Part shown: in pieces, positions 32,252-41,864 of the stretch
How the letters are laid out: every line of letters starts with the position of its first letter
Numbering within the stretch: position 1 is the first letter of the stretch
Assembly: GCA_030145015.1 (NCBI GenBank)
Contig: JAQYWI010000027.1
Span: 1 to 42,288, forward strand
Direction of reading: 5' to 3'
Source of the DNA: Desulfobacterales bacterium
Lineage (GTDB): Bacteria; Desulfobacterota; Desulfobacteria; Desulfobacterales; JAHEIW01
Length of the DNA stretch: 42,288 nucleotides
Program-made: the position numbers and the translations under genes
Notes under the pieces: model-generated
What the model was told of the DNA's origin: nothing
Databases searched by the model: none
The model's input: the letters and a program-made list of their open reading frames with translations, nothing else

Positions 32252-33493
32252 TCACATCCCTTTTAAGTACTCCCGGATCATTAAGGCAGCGCTGCCGCCC
32301 TCGCCGGCAGCGCTGACCACCTGTTTGGTGCTTTTGTCGCGCACATCACCGGAGGCAAAAATGCCCGGGATGCTGGTTTCCAGCAGCAGCGGGTCGCGCC
32401 TCTCAAAGCCGGCCGGCCGCTTTTCCTGATGCAAGAGGGTATGGCCGGTGACGATAAACCCCCATTCGTCCAGTAAAATGCCGCTGTCGGTCAGAAACCC
32501 GGTATTGGGCACCAGGCCGATAAAAATAAAGACCCCGTCAACGGGCATTTCCTGTTTTTCAGCGGTCTGGTTGTTGTGGACCCGCAGCCGGTTGAGCTTT
32601 GAATCTTTTCCCATAAATTCTTTGACCTCGGTGTGCCAGTGCACCGCAATTTTCGGATGGCTGAGGACCTTTTCCTGAATGATGCGGGTGGCCTTGAATT
32701 CGCCGCCGCGCACCAGAATAGTGACCTGTTCGGCAAATTTGGTCAGCAGCAGGCTTTCTTCGGTGGCGCTGTTGCCGCCGCCGACCACCGCCACCTGTTT
32801 GCCCTTGTAAAAGGGGCCGTCGCAGGTCGCGCAAAAGTGAACGCCGGCACCGATGTACTCGTTTTCGCCCGGCACATTCAAACGTTTGTAACGGCTGCCG
32901 GTAGCGATCAGCAGCGCGTCGGCACTGTACCGGCTGCCGTCTTCTGTTGTGACACCATGATAATTATCAGTGCTGCTGACGGCGGCAATCTGCTGGGCCT
33001 GCAGCAGTTCGGCGCCGAAGCGTTCCGCCTGCCGGCGCAGGCGCTCGGAAAACTCGATCCCGGCAACGCCGTCGGGAAATCCGGGCATGTTATCGAGCTT
33101 TTCGGTCCCGGCGGCCTGGCCGCCGAAGGCGGCGCGCTCGATCACCAGGGTGTCGATGGCTTCACGGGCCGTGTAAAGGGCCGCCGTCAGTCCGGCGGGC
33201 CCGCCGCCTAAAACGATCAGGTCGTAATGGCTGCGGGCGGCTTTGGTCTTCAGGTCCAATTTAGCGGCCAGCTCTGCATTGCTGGGTTCAACCAGAAAAG
33301 AGCCATCGGCAAAGGTAATCGTCGGAATGATCCGCTTGCCGTCGTTTTTTTCGATCACAAACGCTTCGGCCTGCTGGTCCTGTTCAATATCCACCCAGTT
33401 GTAAGGGATCTGGTGCTCGCCCAGAAACTGCTTGCTGCGGCGGCAGTCCGGACACCAGTGGGCACCGTATACGGTGATTTCCGCATCAGACAT
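32252..33493 (-). CDS. Glutaredoxin-thioredoxin reductase fusion
   Basis: 413 residues. An N-terminal glutaredoxin-like domain (about 1-82) carries W-C14-P-D-C17; the remainder is a low-molecular-weight thioredoxin reductase with FAD motif DLIVLGGGPAGLTAALYTARE (split here: LGGGPAG at about 95-101), redox pair C221-A-T-C224 (FCATCDGPFYKG) and the C-terminal FAD motif GIFASGDVRDK. It would pass NADPH electrons to its own glutaredoxin domain and possibly to thiol/selenol proteins. No other thioredoxin reductase is visible in the window, so it is a candidate reductant for the selenoprotein cluster (inference). GGAGG precedes ATG 33493. Confidence 0.92.
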   Translation of the reverse strand: MSDAEITVYGAHWCPDCRRSKQFLGEHQIPYNWVDIEQDQQAEAFVIEKNDGKRIIPTITFADGSFLVEPSNAELAAKLDLKTKAARSHYDLIVLGGGPAGLTAALYTAREAIDTLVIERAAFGGQAAGTEKLDNMPGFPDGVAGIEFSERLRRQAERFGAELLQAQQIAAVSSTDNYHGVTTEDGSRYSADALLIATGSRYKRLNVPGENEYIGAGVHFCATCDGPFYKGKQVAVVGGGNSATEESLLLTKFAEQVTILVRGGEFKATRIIQEKVLSHPKIAVHWHTEVKEFMGKDSKLNRLRVHNNQTAEKQEMPVDGVFIFIGLVPNTGFLTDSGILLDEWGFIVTGHTLLHQEKRPAGFERRDPLLLETSIPGIFASGDVRDKSTKQVVSAAGEGGSAALMIREYLKGM

Positions 33494-33584
33494 GGCAATC
33501 CTCCTTTGTAAGTATACTTTGGCAATATGATGGATAAAAGCAAGGAGATTTATGTTACTTTAAATAGGCTTCCTCGGATAACAT

Positions 33585-34529
33585 TTAATGCGCCGGCTCG
33601 GTCTGGACCAGACAGGGATCACTATCACATGAATTGACCTCCACGGTGACATGCGCGATTTCATCATAGTCCGTCAGCAGCTTTTTATAATGGTCGGGTG
33701 ATTTGGGAAAATGGGTGACAATAGAGACGATGGTCGACAGATGATGGGAACCCACCCGCCATACGTGCAGATCCGCAACCCGGTTGTCCGAATCCGCTTC
33801 GATGATTGCGCGAATTTCTTCGACGGCCTCCGGATTGACATCGCGGTCCAGCAGCACCTTGCCGGTATCCACCAGCAGCCCGTAGGACCAGCGGCTGATG
33901 ATCAAAGCGCCGACGATGCCCATGATGGGGTCCATCCAGATCCAGCCAAAGGCCTTACCGGTAAACAAAGCAATGATTGCCAGCACCGAGGTGAGCGCAT
34001 CGGCCAGCACATGAAAATAGGCGGCTCTTAAGTTGTGGTCGCGAAATTTCCGGGTATGGCCATGGTGGTGCTCGTGTTTTTCCTGAAGTAAAAAGGCGCT
34101 GATCACATTGACCGCCAGGCCGACAAATGCCACCACAATGGCCTCGTTGAAGCGAATGGGCTGGGGAGCAATCAGCCGCTGGATGGATTCCACGCCGATG
34201 AGCACTGCAATGACCCCCAGGACCACCGCGCTGGTAAAACCCCCCAGAACGCCAACTTTTCCGGTTCCGAAACTGTAATTGGGGTTATCCGAGTGCCGTC
34301 GGGCATAATAGTAAGCAAAGGCGGTTATGCCCAGCGCTACGGCATGGGTGCCCATGTGCCAGCCATCGGCCAGCAGGGCCATCGAGCCATACAAATAGCC
34401 GGCCGTTATTTCGATAATCATCATCGACAGGGTCAGCAGAATAACCCGGCGGGTGTTGCGCTCGCCGTGTCCGTCTTCAATATTATAACGGTGGCGGTGT
34501 TTCCATCTTTTCAGGGTATGAATATGCAT
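33585..34529 (-). CDS. Cation diffusion facilitator (DmeF-like) metal exporter
   Basis: 314 residues with six membrane helices. The signature ADGWHMGTHAVALGI (about 54-68) resembles the His-containing transmembrane site of DmeF-type CDF exporters, and HVLADALTSVLAI (about 172-184) supplies the second Asp-containing site. A His-rich loop (EKHEHHHGHTRKFRDH, about 150-165) and a C-terminal cytoplasmic domain (about 225-305) complete the family pattern. It probably exports a divalent metal such as Co, Zn or Cd. AGAGGA lies 6 nt before ATG 34529. It converges with nothing close and lies upstream of an orphan terminator. Confidence 0.93.
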   Translation of the reverse strand: MHIHTLKRWKHRHRYNIEDGHGERNTRRVILLTLSMMIIEITAGYLYGSMALLADGWHMGTHAVALGITAFAYYYARRHSDNPNYSFGTGKVGVLGGFTSAVVLGVIAVLIGVESIQRLIAPQPIRFNEAIVVAFVGLAVNVISAFLLQEKHEHHHGHTRKFRDHNLRAAYFHVLADALTSVLAIIALFTGKAFGWIWMDPIMGIVGALIISRWSYGLLVDTGKVLLDRDVNPEAVEEIRAIIEADSDNRVADLHVWRVGSHHLSTIVSIVTHFPKSPDHYKKLLTDYDEIAHVTVEVNSCDSDPCLVQTEPAH

Positions 34530-34645
34530 GCGAATTCCTCTACCAAAGATTGGGTTTATGGGTTAGCATTTATTTGGACCGGGCCCGATCAAGCCTGCCA
34601 TAACTATATTTAATCAGCCGCAGCTGTTTTTCAAGAGCGAAAAAG

Positions 34646-34676
34646 GCAGGGCCGTAGGAGCCCTGCTTTTTTATTT
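34646..34676 (+). terminator. Orphan intrinsic terminator between divergent genes
   Basis: A perfect 7-bp stem GCAGGGC (34646-34652) / GCCCTGC (34660-34666) with a 7-nt loop is followed by TTTTTTATTTC on the plus strand. The reverse strand has T5 after the stem, so it may be bidirectional. No plus-strand gene ends upstream of it: the flanking genes are divergent. Confidence 0.7.
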
Positions 34677-34773
34677 CTTTTAAAATTAGGGGTCATGCTG
34701 GAAAACCTTGATTTGCTCGGGATGATATGTAATCCTTCTTAAAAAAAAATGGATTGAGGAGCAAGGCTGAGAA

Positions 34774-35376
34774 ATGACGATAAAGAAATGGATTATGAGA
34801 GCATTGCTTTATGCCGCCTTCAGTTTACTAATTCTGAGCCAGACGGTCATCGCCGATGATAAAATTACCGCCCAAGAATTTTTAAAAAGTAAGCTTGACA
34901 GCGTATTTGAAGTTTTGCAAAAAGAAGACCTTGAGCAACAGGCCAAGAACAAAGCGGTCATTGAAATCGTCACACCGATGTTTGATTTTGCGCTCATGGC
35001 CAAGCTGTCTTTGGGGAAGACACACTGGCCCGGCCTGACGAAAGAAAAACAGGACAGATTCACAGAACTTTTCGTTAACCGCCTGAGGCAGTCATATCTT
35101 AATAAACTGACGACCTATACAGATGAGGAGATCATTTACGAGCCTCCTGTTGAGGTCAAGAAAAAAATTCATATCCCGACGCGTCTGATCTCAAAAGGCA
35201 GGGAAATTTCCATGTTATATAAGTTTTATAACTCAAATAATAGCTGGAAGGTTTATGATATTGAGATTCAGGGTGTCAGCATTATCCGAAGCTACCGGTC
35301 TCAGTTTAACGAGATCCTGCAACGCGGGACGATGGACGACCTGTTTGAGAAACTGGAAAAATCGACTGAAAGCTAA
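34774..35376 (+). CDS. MlaC-like phospholipid-binding periplasmic protein
   Basis: 200 residues. A signal peptide (about 1-27, cleaved near VIADD) is followed by the helical MlaC/Ttg2D fold: VTPMFDFALMAKLSLGKTHW (about 66-85), YLNKLTTYTDEEI and WKVYDIEIQGVSIIRSYRSQF (about 156-176), the highly conserved C-terminal motif. MlaC proteins carry phospholipids between membranes. The MMPL-family gene begins 27 nt downstream, a common pairing in this bacterial group. Confidence 0.93.
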   Translation: MTIKKWIMRALLYAAFSLLILSQTVIADDKITAQEFLKSKLDSVFEVLQKEDLEQQAKNKAVIEIVTPMFDFALMAKLSLGKTHWPGLTKEKQDRFTELFVNRLRQSYLNKLTTYTDEEIIYEPPVEVKKKIHIPTRLISKGREISMLYKFYNSNNSWKVYDIEIQGVSIIRSYRSQFNEILQRGTMDDLFEKLEKSTES

Positions 35377-35403
35377 AAATCTGCATCCACCGAAGCTGCT
35401 TAT

Positions 35404-37911
35404 ATGACAAAACTCCTTTCTCTGGTAACGCGTTTTTACGACAAGGTTATCCTCGAGCGTCCGGGAATCGTTATCCTCTGCCTGCTGGCCGTCGTTTTTT
35501 TTCTTGGCTATAAGGCCATGGACTTTAAGCTGGATGCCTCGACAGAAACACTGATTATCGAGACCGATGAAGACCTACGATACTCGCGGATGATTCAGTC
35601 ACGCTATGGGGGATATGATTATTTGTTGGTGACCTATTCCCCTAAAACCGATTTGTTCTCTGATGCGTCCTTGAAAAAGCTGACCCAACTGCGGGATGAA
35701 TTAAAGCAGATGAGCAGGGTGGCATCGGTGGTTTCCATATTGGAAGCCCCTTTGCTGGAAAGTCCTCCCGTGCCGGTCAAGGAACTGGCCACCGGCTTAA
35801 ATACACTCGAGTCACCCACTGTAGATCGAAAATTGGCCCGAATCGAGTTTAAAAACAGTCCCCTTTACCAAAATCTGCTTGTCAGCCCCGATCTGAAGAC
35901 CACCGGTCTTCAGATCAATTTTCCGACCGACAAGACCTATCGGGACCTGTTGGCCCGCAATTACCATTTTCGAGAAAAACAAGCCACCCACTCGCTTACG
36001 GCCGCCGAAATTATCGAATTCAAAGATGTCAAAGCGCAACTTTTAAAGCAGCGCGAAAAGCGGAAGCAAAACCGGCTTCAGGATGTTGCCACTGTCCGGG
36101 CCATTTTGGACGACTACCGTCAGGATGCCGAACTCTTTCTGGGCGGCGTCAGCGTCATATCAGACGATCTGGTCACTTTTATTAAAAAAGACCTGAAGCT
36201 ATTCGGCATCGGGATCGCATTTTTTCTGGTCGTCACCTTGAGCTTTATTTTCAAGAAACTGCGCTGGGTCGTCCTGCCGATGCTTTGCTGTATTTTTTCC
36301 ACAATAGCGATGATGGGCCTTCTGGGAATGTTTGACTGGAAGGTGACGGTTATATCTTCCAATTTTATATCCTTACAGCTTATCATCACCATGGCGATTA
36401 CGATCCATTTGATCGTGCGCTACCGGGGTCTTTTGTCGACTAATCCTGAAGCCGAGCAGCGCCAGCTTATCCTTGATACCGTCCGCTTAATGCTGACGCC
36501 CTGCCTGTATGCCGCCCTGACGACCATCGCCGGGTTCGGCTCGCTGCTGCTCTGCGATATCCTGCCCGTCAGAACATTCGGCTGGATGATGAGTGCCGGC
36601 ATTGTTGTCTCGCTCGCCATGACTTTCCTACTCTTTCCTGCTGGACTTATGTTTTTGAAAAAAGGACTCCCGCCGGTCATAAAGGTCAAAGAATTCTCGC
36701 TTACATCTTTTTTAGCGAGGTTCACCGAAGCCCGCGGCACGCTGATACTCATCGTGAGTTGCATCATCTTTATTATCAGTGCCCTCGGAATTTCGAGACT
36801 TGCCGTTGAAAACAGCTTTATCAATTATTTTAAAGATACCACCGAAATTTATCAGGGGATGAAGCTCATTGACGAAAAACTGGGGGGCACCACCCCGTTG
36901 GATGTCATCGTCGAAATTGAAAAATCCGAAACACCGGCAGCAGTGGATAAACCTGAAACCAAAGGGCCGACCGAGGAAGAAGAATTTGAAGAATTCGATG
37001 AATTTGAAAAAGCCAATGATGAAAAATACTGGTTTACGTCTGATAGGATGACACTGGCGACTAAGATCCACGATTATCTTGATAGCCTGCCGGAAACCGG
37101 CAAGGTTTTGTCGCTGGCAACCATGTTGAAGCTCGCTGCAAAGTTAAACAACGGCAAACCATTAGACAATTTTCAGCTGGCGCTGGTGTACGGCGAACTG
37201 CCCGACAGGTTTAAGCGTATTATCTTAAGACCTTATGTGTCTCCTCAGCATAATCAGCTGCGCTACTCAATCCGTGTCAGGGACTCCGAAAAATCATTAC
37301 GACGCGATGCCCTCTTAAAGAAGATCCGGCATGATCTGGTTAACAAAATCGGTTTAAAAGAAGAGCAAGTCCATTTGGCCGGATGGCTGGTGCTTTATAA
37401 CAATATGCTGCAGAGCCTGTTTAAGTCCCAGATCCTCACCCTGGGAGTGGTCGTGCTGGCGCTGCTGGGGATGTTTCTAATCCTGTTTCGATCCTTGAAA
37501 ATAGCCCTGATCGCCATTACACCGAATCTGATTGCGATTTGCGTCGTTCTTGGCGTCATGGGCTGGCTAAACATCCCCCTTGATGTTATGACGATCACCA
37601 TTGCCGCAATCAGTATTGGAATTGCGGTCGATAATACGATTCACTATATTTACCGATTCAGATACGAGTTCCAATTCGAAAATAGTTATATAAAGACAGT
37701 TCATCGATGCCATGGCAGCATTGGCCGTGCCATGTACTATACCTCGCTAACGATTATTAGCGGATTTTTAATTCTGGTCCTGTCTAATTTTATTCCCAGC
37801 ATATACTTCGGCCTGCTGACGGGGCTGGCCATGTTAATTGCCCTGATTGCCGCTCTGACACTGTTACCGCAACTGATTATCCTTTTTAAACCCTTCGGGT
37901 CTAAGGTGTGA
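35404..37911 (+). CDS. MMPL/RND-family transporter (HpnN-like)
   Basis: 835 residues with the RND-like duplicated architecture: a first helix (about 20-40), periplasmic loop, helices about 265-425, a second large loop (about 450-680) and a second helix bundle (about 683-830). The second loop contains an acidic insert (EEEEFEEFDEFEK, about 522-534). MITIAAISIGIAVDNTIHYI (about 730-750) is the helix with conserved Asp typical of proton-coupled RND pumps. Paired with the MlaC-like protein, it probably moves lipids (for example hopanoids or phospholipids) to the outer membrane. Confidence 0.9.
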   Translation: MTKLLSLVTRFYDKVILERPGIVILCLLAVVFFLGYKAMDFKLDASTETLIIETDEDLRYSRMIQSRYGGYDYLLVTYSPKTDLFSDASLKKLTQLRDELKQMSRVASVVSILEAPLLESPPVPVKELATGLNTLESPTVDRKLARIEFKNSPLYQNLLVSPDLKTTGLQINFPTDKTYRDLLARNYHFREKQATHSLTAAEIIEFKDVKAQLLKQREKRKQNRLQDVATVRAILDDYRQDAELFLGGVSVISDDLVTFIKKDLKLFGIGIAFFLVVTLSFIFKKLRWVVLPMLCCIFSTIAMMGLLGMFDWKVTVISSNFISLQLIITMAITIHLIVRYRGLLSTNPEAEQRQLILDTVRLMLTPCLYAALTTIAGFGSLLLCDILPVRTFGWMMSAGIVVSLAMTFLLFPAGLMFLKKGLPPVIKVKEFSLTSFLARFTEARGTLILIVSCIIFIISALGISRLAVENSFINYFKDTTEIYQGMKLIDEKLGGTTPLDVIVEIEKSETPAAVDKPETKGPTEEEEFEEFDEFEKANDEKYWFTSDRMTLATKIHDYLDSLPETGKVLSLATMLKLAAKLNNGKPLDNFQLALVYGELPDRFKRIILRPYVSPQHNQLRYSIRVRDSEKSLRRDALLKKIRHDLVNKIGLKEEQVHLAGWLVLYNNMLQSLFKSQILTLGVVVLALLGMFLILFRSLKIALIAITPNLIAICVVLGVMGWLNIPLDVMTITIAAISIGIAVDNTIHYIYRFRYEFQFENSYIKTVHRCHGSIGRAMYYTSLTIISGFLILVLSNFIPSIYFGLLTGLAMLIALIAALTLLPQLIILFKPFGSKV

Positions 37912-37991
37912 TAGGTTTTAGTGTGAATTAGAACTAATCAGCGGATCCCGAATATCAAGAAACGCACCTTAATCAAATCAACGGGTCACCC

Positions 37992-38276
37992 ATGCCTAAA
38001 TTAAGCAAAAATGATATGCAGGAAATAATGAAGCTGTTCGATCATGAATTGAGCTTGCTGATCCGAATGGATCTTTTCGAAAAAATAGATCTCCGTAAAA
38101 AAATCAATAATATTGTTTTGCCGATTCTGGAGATGGATATTCCGCATCCCAAAATTTTCATGGACATTGTCGAAGATAGAATTCACGATGTGTTAGATAT
38201 ATTCATTGACGGGTATGAGTTTAAAAAAAAACTTGAGAGAAAAGTAAATGAGAAATTAAAATATAAGCGGGTCTAA
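37992..38276 (+). CDS. Small helical protein of unknown function
   Basis: 94 residues, charged and helical, with IRMDLFEKIDLRKKINNIVLP and a Lys-rich C-terminus (KKKLERKVNEKLKYKRV). No signal peptide, membrane segment or cysteine. No family recognised. It lies 80 bp after the MMPL gene and has no clear ribosome binding site, so both gene and start are moderately certain. Confidence 0.55.
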   Translation: MPKLSKNDMQEIMKLFDHELSLLIRMDLFEKIDLRKKINNIVLPILEMDIPHPKIFMDIVEDRIHDVLDIFIDGYEFKKKLERKVNEKLKYKRV

Positions 38277-38392
38277 ACTTAAGGGGCCTATTTATGAACG
38301 GATGCACTTGGCCTCGACTTTAGTGCCTGCGGGTTTCCGGACTGCAAGATCTTTCAAAAGCGGAAAAAAGAATCAGGAAGGAGATAAGGATA

Positions 38393-39127
38393 ATGCTGTT
38401 AGAGGACAAAGTTGCTATTATCACCGGTGGCAATCGCGGTATCGGGGCTGCGACTTCCAAGCTTTTTACCAAAGAAGGTGCCAAAGTTGTTATCACTTAC
38501 TCGTCTGAGAATAGCAGGGCTAAGGCCGATGAAACCATAAGGGGAACCGATGGGATCGCTGTGAGATGTGACGTCACGAAAAAAGATGAGATTACACATC
38601 TGGTAGATTCGACTTTAAGTAAATTCGGTCAAATTAATATTCTGGTTAACAACGCCGGAATATTTGTAAATCATTCCATCGAAGCATTTGATGAATCCGC
38701 AGTTGATGCAAATATTAACACCAATCTCAAGGGACCGGTTCTTTGTACGGCGATGGTGATCGATGAACTCGTGAAGAATCAAGGTGTTATCGTGAACACG
38801 GCTTCTGTAGTTGGTTTAGCACCCAGTCCCATCAGCGATATTTATGCGGCATCCAAGCATGCACTTGTCGGGCTAACGCGCAGCTGGGCATTGAAATTCG
38901 GGCCGCAAGGAGTGCGCGTTAATGCCGTGGCCCCTGGCCTTATGAAAACTGATCTACTTGCCGAGTTCTCTCCAGAATCCATCAAAAGCTTGAAAGCCAT
39001 GTGCCCGCTGGGTAGGCTGGCTGAGGCTGAAGAGATTGCGAATGCGATCCTCTTTTTAGCGTCTGACATGGCGTCATTCATTAATGGGCAGACGTTAGTG
39101 GTCGACGGCGGTCGCTTCATGCACTGA
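38393..39127 (+). CDS. Short-chain dehydrogenase/reductase
   Basis: 244 residues with a Rossmann fold: nucleotide-binding TGGNRGIGAATS (about 11-22), NNAGIF (about 87-92), catalytic Ser in NTASVVGLAPSP (about 134-145), Tyr and Lys in YAASKHALVG (about 150-159), and the C-terminal NGQTLVVDGGRF. The family performs NAD(P)-dependent oxidoreduction; no substrate can be assigned. A ribosome binding site (AAGGAGATAAGG) precedes ATG 38393. The stop overlaps the earliest frame of the next gene, which probably begins at 39235. Confidence 0.93.
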   Translation: MLLEDKVAIITGGNRGIGAATSKLFTKEGAKVVITYSSENSRAKADETIRGTDGIAVRCDVTKKDEITHLVDSTLSKFGQINILVNNAGIFVNHSIEAFDESAVDANINTNLKGPVLCTAMVIDELVKNQGVIVNTASVVGLAPSPISDIYAASKHALVGLTRSWALKFGPQGVRVNAVAPGLMKTDLLAEFSPESIKSLKAMCPLGRLAEAEEIANAILFLASDMASFINGQTLVVDGGRFMH

Positions 39128-39234
39128 TGACCCATCGCACGCTCTTTTCAGCCGCACAGGCACTCTGCAACTCAGTCAGGTTAAATCTGCGGCACAGTTT
39201 TATCAGGATCCTCACCTCCAGGAAAGGAAGCTTG

Positions 39235-40470
39235 ATGAAATATTTAGCTGAAGATGACCCGGAAGTCGCACGGATTATCCGGGATGAAGAATCAAGAGTT
39301 GAAAACACCCTGGATCTGATTGCCGCTGAAAATCATGCGCCGGCTTCCATTCTGGAAGCCCAGGGCTCGATTTTTAACCTTAAAGCCGCGGAAGGCTTTC
39401 CGGGGAATCGCTTCCATGCCGGCTGCCGGCATGCCGATGAACTGGAAAGACTTGCCGTATCCCGGGCCAAACGTCTTTTTGATGCCGATCATGCCAATGT
39501 TCAGCCGCACAGCGGTGTATCGGCCAATCTCGCGGTCTATTTTTCCGTGCTTGATGTTGGTGATCGTATCCTGTCTATGAAATTATCCCATGGCGGGCAC
39601 CTGTCCCATGGCGATGCCGCATCAATGACCAGCAAATGCTTTGACTTTCAGCATTATGGACTCAATCTTGAGACCGAACAAATTGACTATGACGAAGTCG
39701 GAAATCTTGCGGAAAAATTCAAACCGCGCCTGATCGTAGCCGGCGCCAGCTCGTACCCCCGGTTGATCGATTATATAAAACTGGCTGAAATCGCCCAATC
39801 GGTTTCTGCTTTTCTGCTGGTCGACATGGCCCACATCGCCGGGCTGGTTGCCGCAAAAGCCATTCCCAGCCCGGTTCCACATGCTGATTTTGTCACATTT
39901 ACCACCTACAAAACCTTACGGGGCGGTCGGGGTGGGGTTATTTTGTGCAAAAAGGAGCATGCCGGCAAGATCGACAGAGCCATATTCCCCGGCGGGCAGG
40001 GAACGCCTTCGCTCAATTTTGTTGCTGCCAAAGCGGTCTGCTTCAATCTGGCGCTGGCAGATGATTTTGTTGATCTTCAAAAGAAAACGTTAAAAAATGC
40101 GGTTTGCCTGGCAAGCGAGTTTGAAAATAAGGGTTATCGGATTGTTTCCGGCGGGACAGATAATCATCTGGTGCTTATCGATTTACGATCCAAGGGTTTG
40201 ACAGGCGCATTTGCTGAAGCAACCCTGGAGGCGGTGGATATTATCGTTAACCGCAACGTCATTCCCGGTGATCCGGAAAGACCGGATGTAACCAGCGGCA
40301 TTCGAATCGGCAGCCCGGCGATTACGTCCAGAGGGATGGGGGAAACCGAGGTGCGGCATATTGTCCCAATGATGGACACGGCGATGTTAAATTGTGAAAA
40401 TTCGCAAATCCTGAAGCAGGTGGCCAAAGCGGTTCAGGATCTGTGCAAAAAATTTCCGGTTAATAAATAA
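39235..40470 (+). CDS. Serine hydroxymethyltransferase-like enzyme
   Basis: 411 residues from ATG 39235 (AGGAAG about 7 nt upstream); a 36-codon extension to 39127 lacks a ribosome binding site. SHMT hallmarks: LIAAENHAPASILEAQGS (about 22-39), NVQPHSGVSANLAVYFS (about 88-104), LVDMAHIAGLVAAK (about 195-208) and the PLP motif TTYKTLRGGRGG with K226 (canonical SHMT has TTHKTLRGPRGG, so H becomes Y and P becomes G). It would interconvert serine and glycine with tetrahydrofolate, though these active-site deviations could mean altered specificity. Confidence 0.9.
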   Translation: MKYLAEDDPEVARIIRDEESRVENTLDLIAAENHAPASILEAQGSIFNLKAAEGFPGNRFHAGCRHADELERLAVSRAKRLFDADHANVQPHSGVSANLAVYFSVLDVGDRILSMKLSHGGHLSHGDAASMTSKCFDFQHYGLNLETEQIDYDEVGNLAEKFKPRLIVAGASSYPRLIDYIKLAEIAQSVSAFLLVDMAHIAGLVAAKAIPSPVPHADFVTFTTYKTLRGGRGGVILCKKEHAGKIDRAIFPGGQGTPSLNFVAAKAVCFNLALADDFVDLQKKTLKNAVCLASEFENKGYRIVSGGTDNHLVLIDLRSKGLTGAFAEATLEAVDIIVNRNVIPGDPERPDVTSGIRIGSPAITSRGMGETEVRHIVPMMDTAMLNCENSQILKQVAKAVQDLCKKFPVNK

Positions 40471-40847
40471 TTTTTAGTTAAATTGGTTAAATTGGTTTGA
40501 TTTGTTTCATTAGTTTTATTAGAAGCTATGTCATCTCCAGCGGACTAACGCCCAATGGCGGTGTTGCCCCGCTAACGCAGGATCTCACATCTCTTCTTAT
40601 GAATATTAAGGGGTTCGTCAAACTGATTCAAAATAATCGCATATCGCGGCAAGATGCCGCTCCCACTGTTGAAATTGAGATGTGGGATCCCGCTAAACGG
40701 GAGATTAATTGGCGTGATCTACTATTTTTGAGATAGCTTCTAGTTGTATGGACTTGTTTTTTCGAACAACTAAATGTTTGCTTTTCCCATAACCAATTTA
40801 ACCGATTCAACAAATAAAACGAATCGAACCGTTTTCTGGAGGTTTTT
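40471..40847. other. Intergenic region with MITE-like inverted-repeat element
   Basis: 377 bp without a supported gene. Most is occupied by the inverted-repeat element at 40520-40742; the rest is AT-rich. Confidence 0.6.
40520..40742. repeat. Second type of inverted-repeat element (223 bp)
   Basis: TAGAAGCTAT (40520-40529) and ATAGCTTCTA (40733-40742) are perfect 10-bp terminal inverted repeats. A second nested pair GGATCTCACATCTC (40580-40593) / GAGATGTGGGATCC (40677-40690) matches at 13 of 14 positions. The ends begin TAGAAG like the MITE copies at 5775 and 30533, but internal sequence differs. No coding capacity was recognised. Confidence 0.5.
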
Positions 40848-41555
40848 ATGGACAACCAAACTCTAAAAGAAGCTTTTTCCGATCTTTCGACACCTTTGAT
40901 CACCGATGCGTGTATGCGCTTAGATATATTTATGCGGGTTGCGCCCCTCGGCATCAGACCTCTGGTTTCGGGATGGAAAATAGCCGGGCGCGTATTGCCG
41001 GTCAGACACTCCGGAAGTGTCGATATTTTTTTAGAAGCGATGGCAACTGCAGCCCCGGGCGATATTCTCATCATCGATAACGCCGCCAGAAGACATGAAG
41101 GCTGCATTGGGGATCTCACCGTCCTGGAAGCTCAGGCAAAAGGCCTCGGCGGGATTGCCGTGTGGGGATTTCACAGGGATACGCCCCAGCTAATCCAGAT
41201 CGGCTTCCCCGTTTTTAGTTATGGTTCATATCCGGCAGGACCTAAACGAGCTTATCCGCGGGGCTCAGATGCCCTTACGACTGCAAGGTTTGGCGATTTT
41301 AAATTAACATCGGATGATGTGGTTTTTGGAGACGACGATGGCGTGGTTTTCACCCTGCTGCAAGATCTGGAAGATATTATTTCCTTGGCCCGCACCCTAG
41401 CGGAAACCGAACAGCGCCAGGCCGAAAACGTTAAAGCCGGGAAAACCCTTTCGCAGCAATTTAGATTTGATGAATATTTGAAAAAACGCAGCAAAAATCC
41501 GGCCTATACCTTCCGCGAGCATCTGCAGAAAATCGGCGCTGCTATAGAAGTATGA
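40848..41555 (+). CDS. RraA family protein
   Basis: 235 residues with the RraA/HMG-aldolase-like fold: [12 protein letters not shown] (about 14-25), [29 protein letters not shown] (metal/substrate region, about 79-107, starting [11 protein letters not shown]), [10 protein letters not shown] and [10 protein letters not shown]. Proteins of this family are aldolases/lyases or RNase E inhibitors; the catalytic assignment is uncertain. A GGAGG lies 6-7 nt before ATG 40848. The C-terminal helix (about 185-235) is Gln/Lys-rich. Confidence 0.88.
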   Translation: MDNQTLKEAFSDLSTPLITDACMRLDIFMRVAPLGIRPLVSGWKIAGRVLPVRHSGSVDIFLEAMATAAPGDILIIDNAARRHEGCIGDLTVLEAQAKGLGGIAVWGFHRDTPQLIQIGFPVFSYGSYPAGPKRAYPRGSDALTTARFGDFKLTSDDVVFGDDDGVVFTLLQDLEDIISLARTLAETEQRQAENVKAGKTLSQQFRFDEYLKKRSKNPAYTFREHLQKIGAAIEV

Positions 41556-41646
41556 CCGGTGGACTTTATTACTTCTTGTCAGTTGATAAAATGGGCTAAC
41601 TCTTCTATCGGAGTACCTGTTCAGTAAATTCGAAACTCGAATATCA

Positions 41647-41758
41647 CCTGATTTAATAAAATTGGCCGAAACAAATCCGAATATCGAATGACCGAAATTC
41701 AAAACCGTTTTGAACATTTGAATTTGTTTCGAGTTTCGGCCAATTTTATAAGATCAGG
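41647..41758. repeat. Large inverted repeat (26-bp arms)
   Basis: The arms at 41647-41672 and 41733-41758 match at 24 of 26 positions (core TTGGCCGAAAC and GTTTCGGCCAA). An inner pair GAAATTCAAA / TTTGAATTT adds to the hairpin. It resembles a dispersed intergenic repeat rather than a gene. Confidence 0.75.
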
Positions 41759-41864
41759 CGTGCTTCGGATTTTATGTGCCATCCTAATAAATTGCAGGAA
41801 CAACAAATAAATCACCAGATTTAATAGTTGATGAACTGTCTTTTTATTTGTTCAGCTAAAAGCT

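Noticed and set aside
32633..33211. 192-residue plus-strand ORF over the thioredoxin reductase gene
   Set aside because: Antisense shadow of a GC-rich conserved gene.
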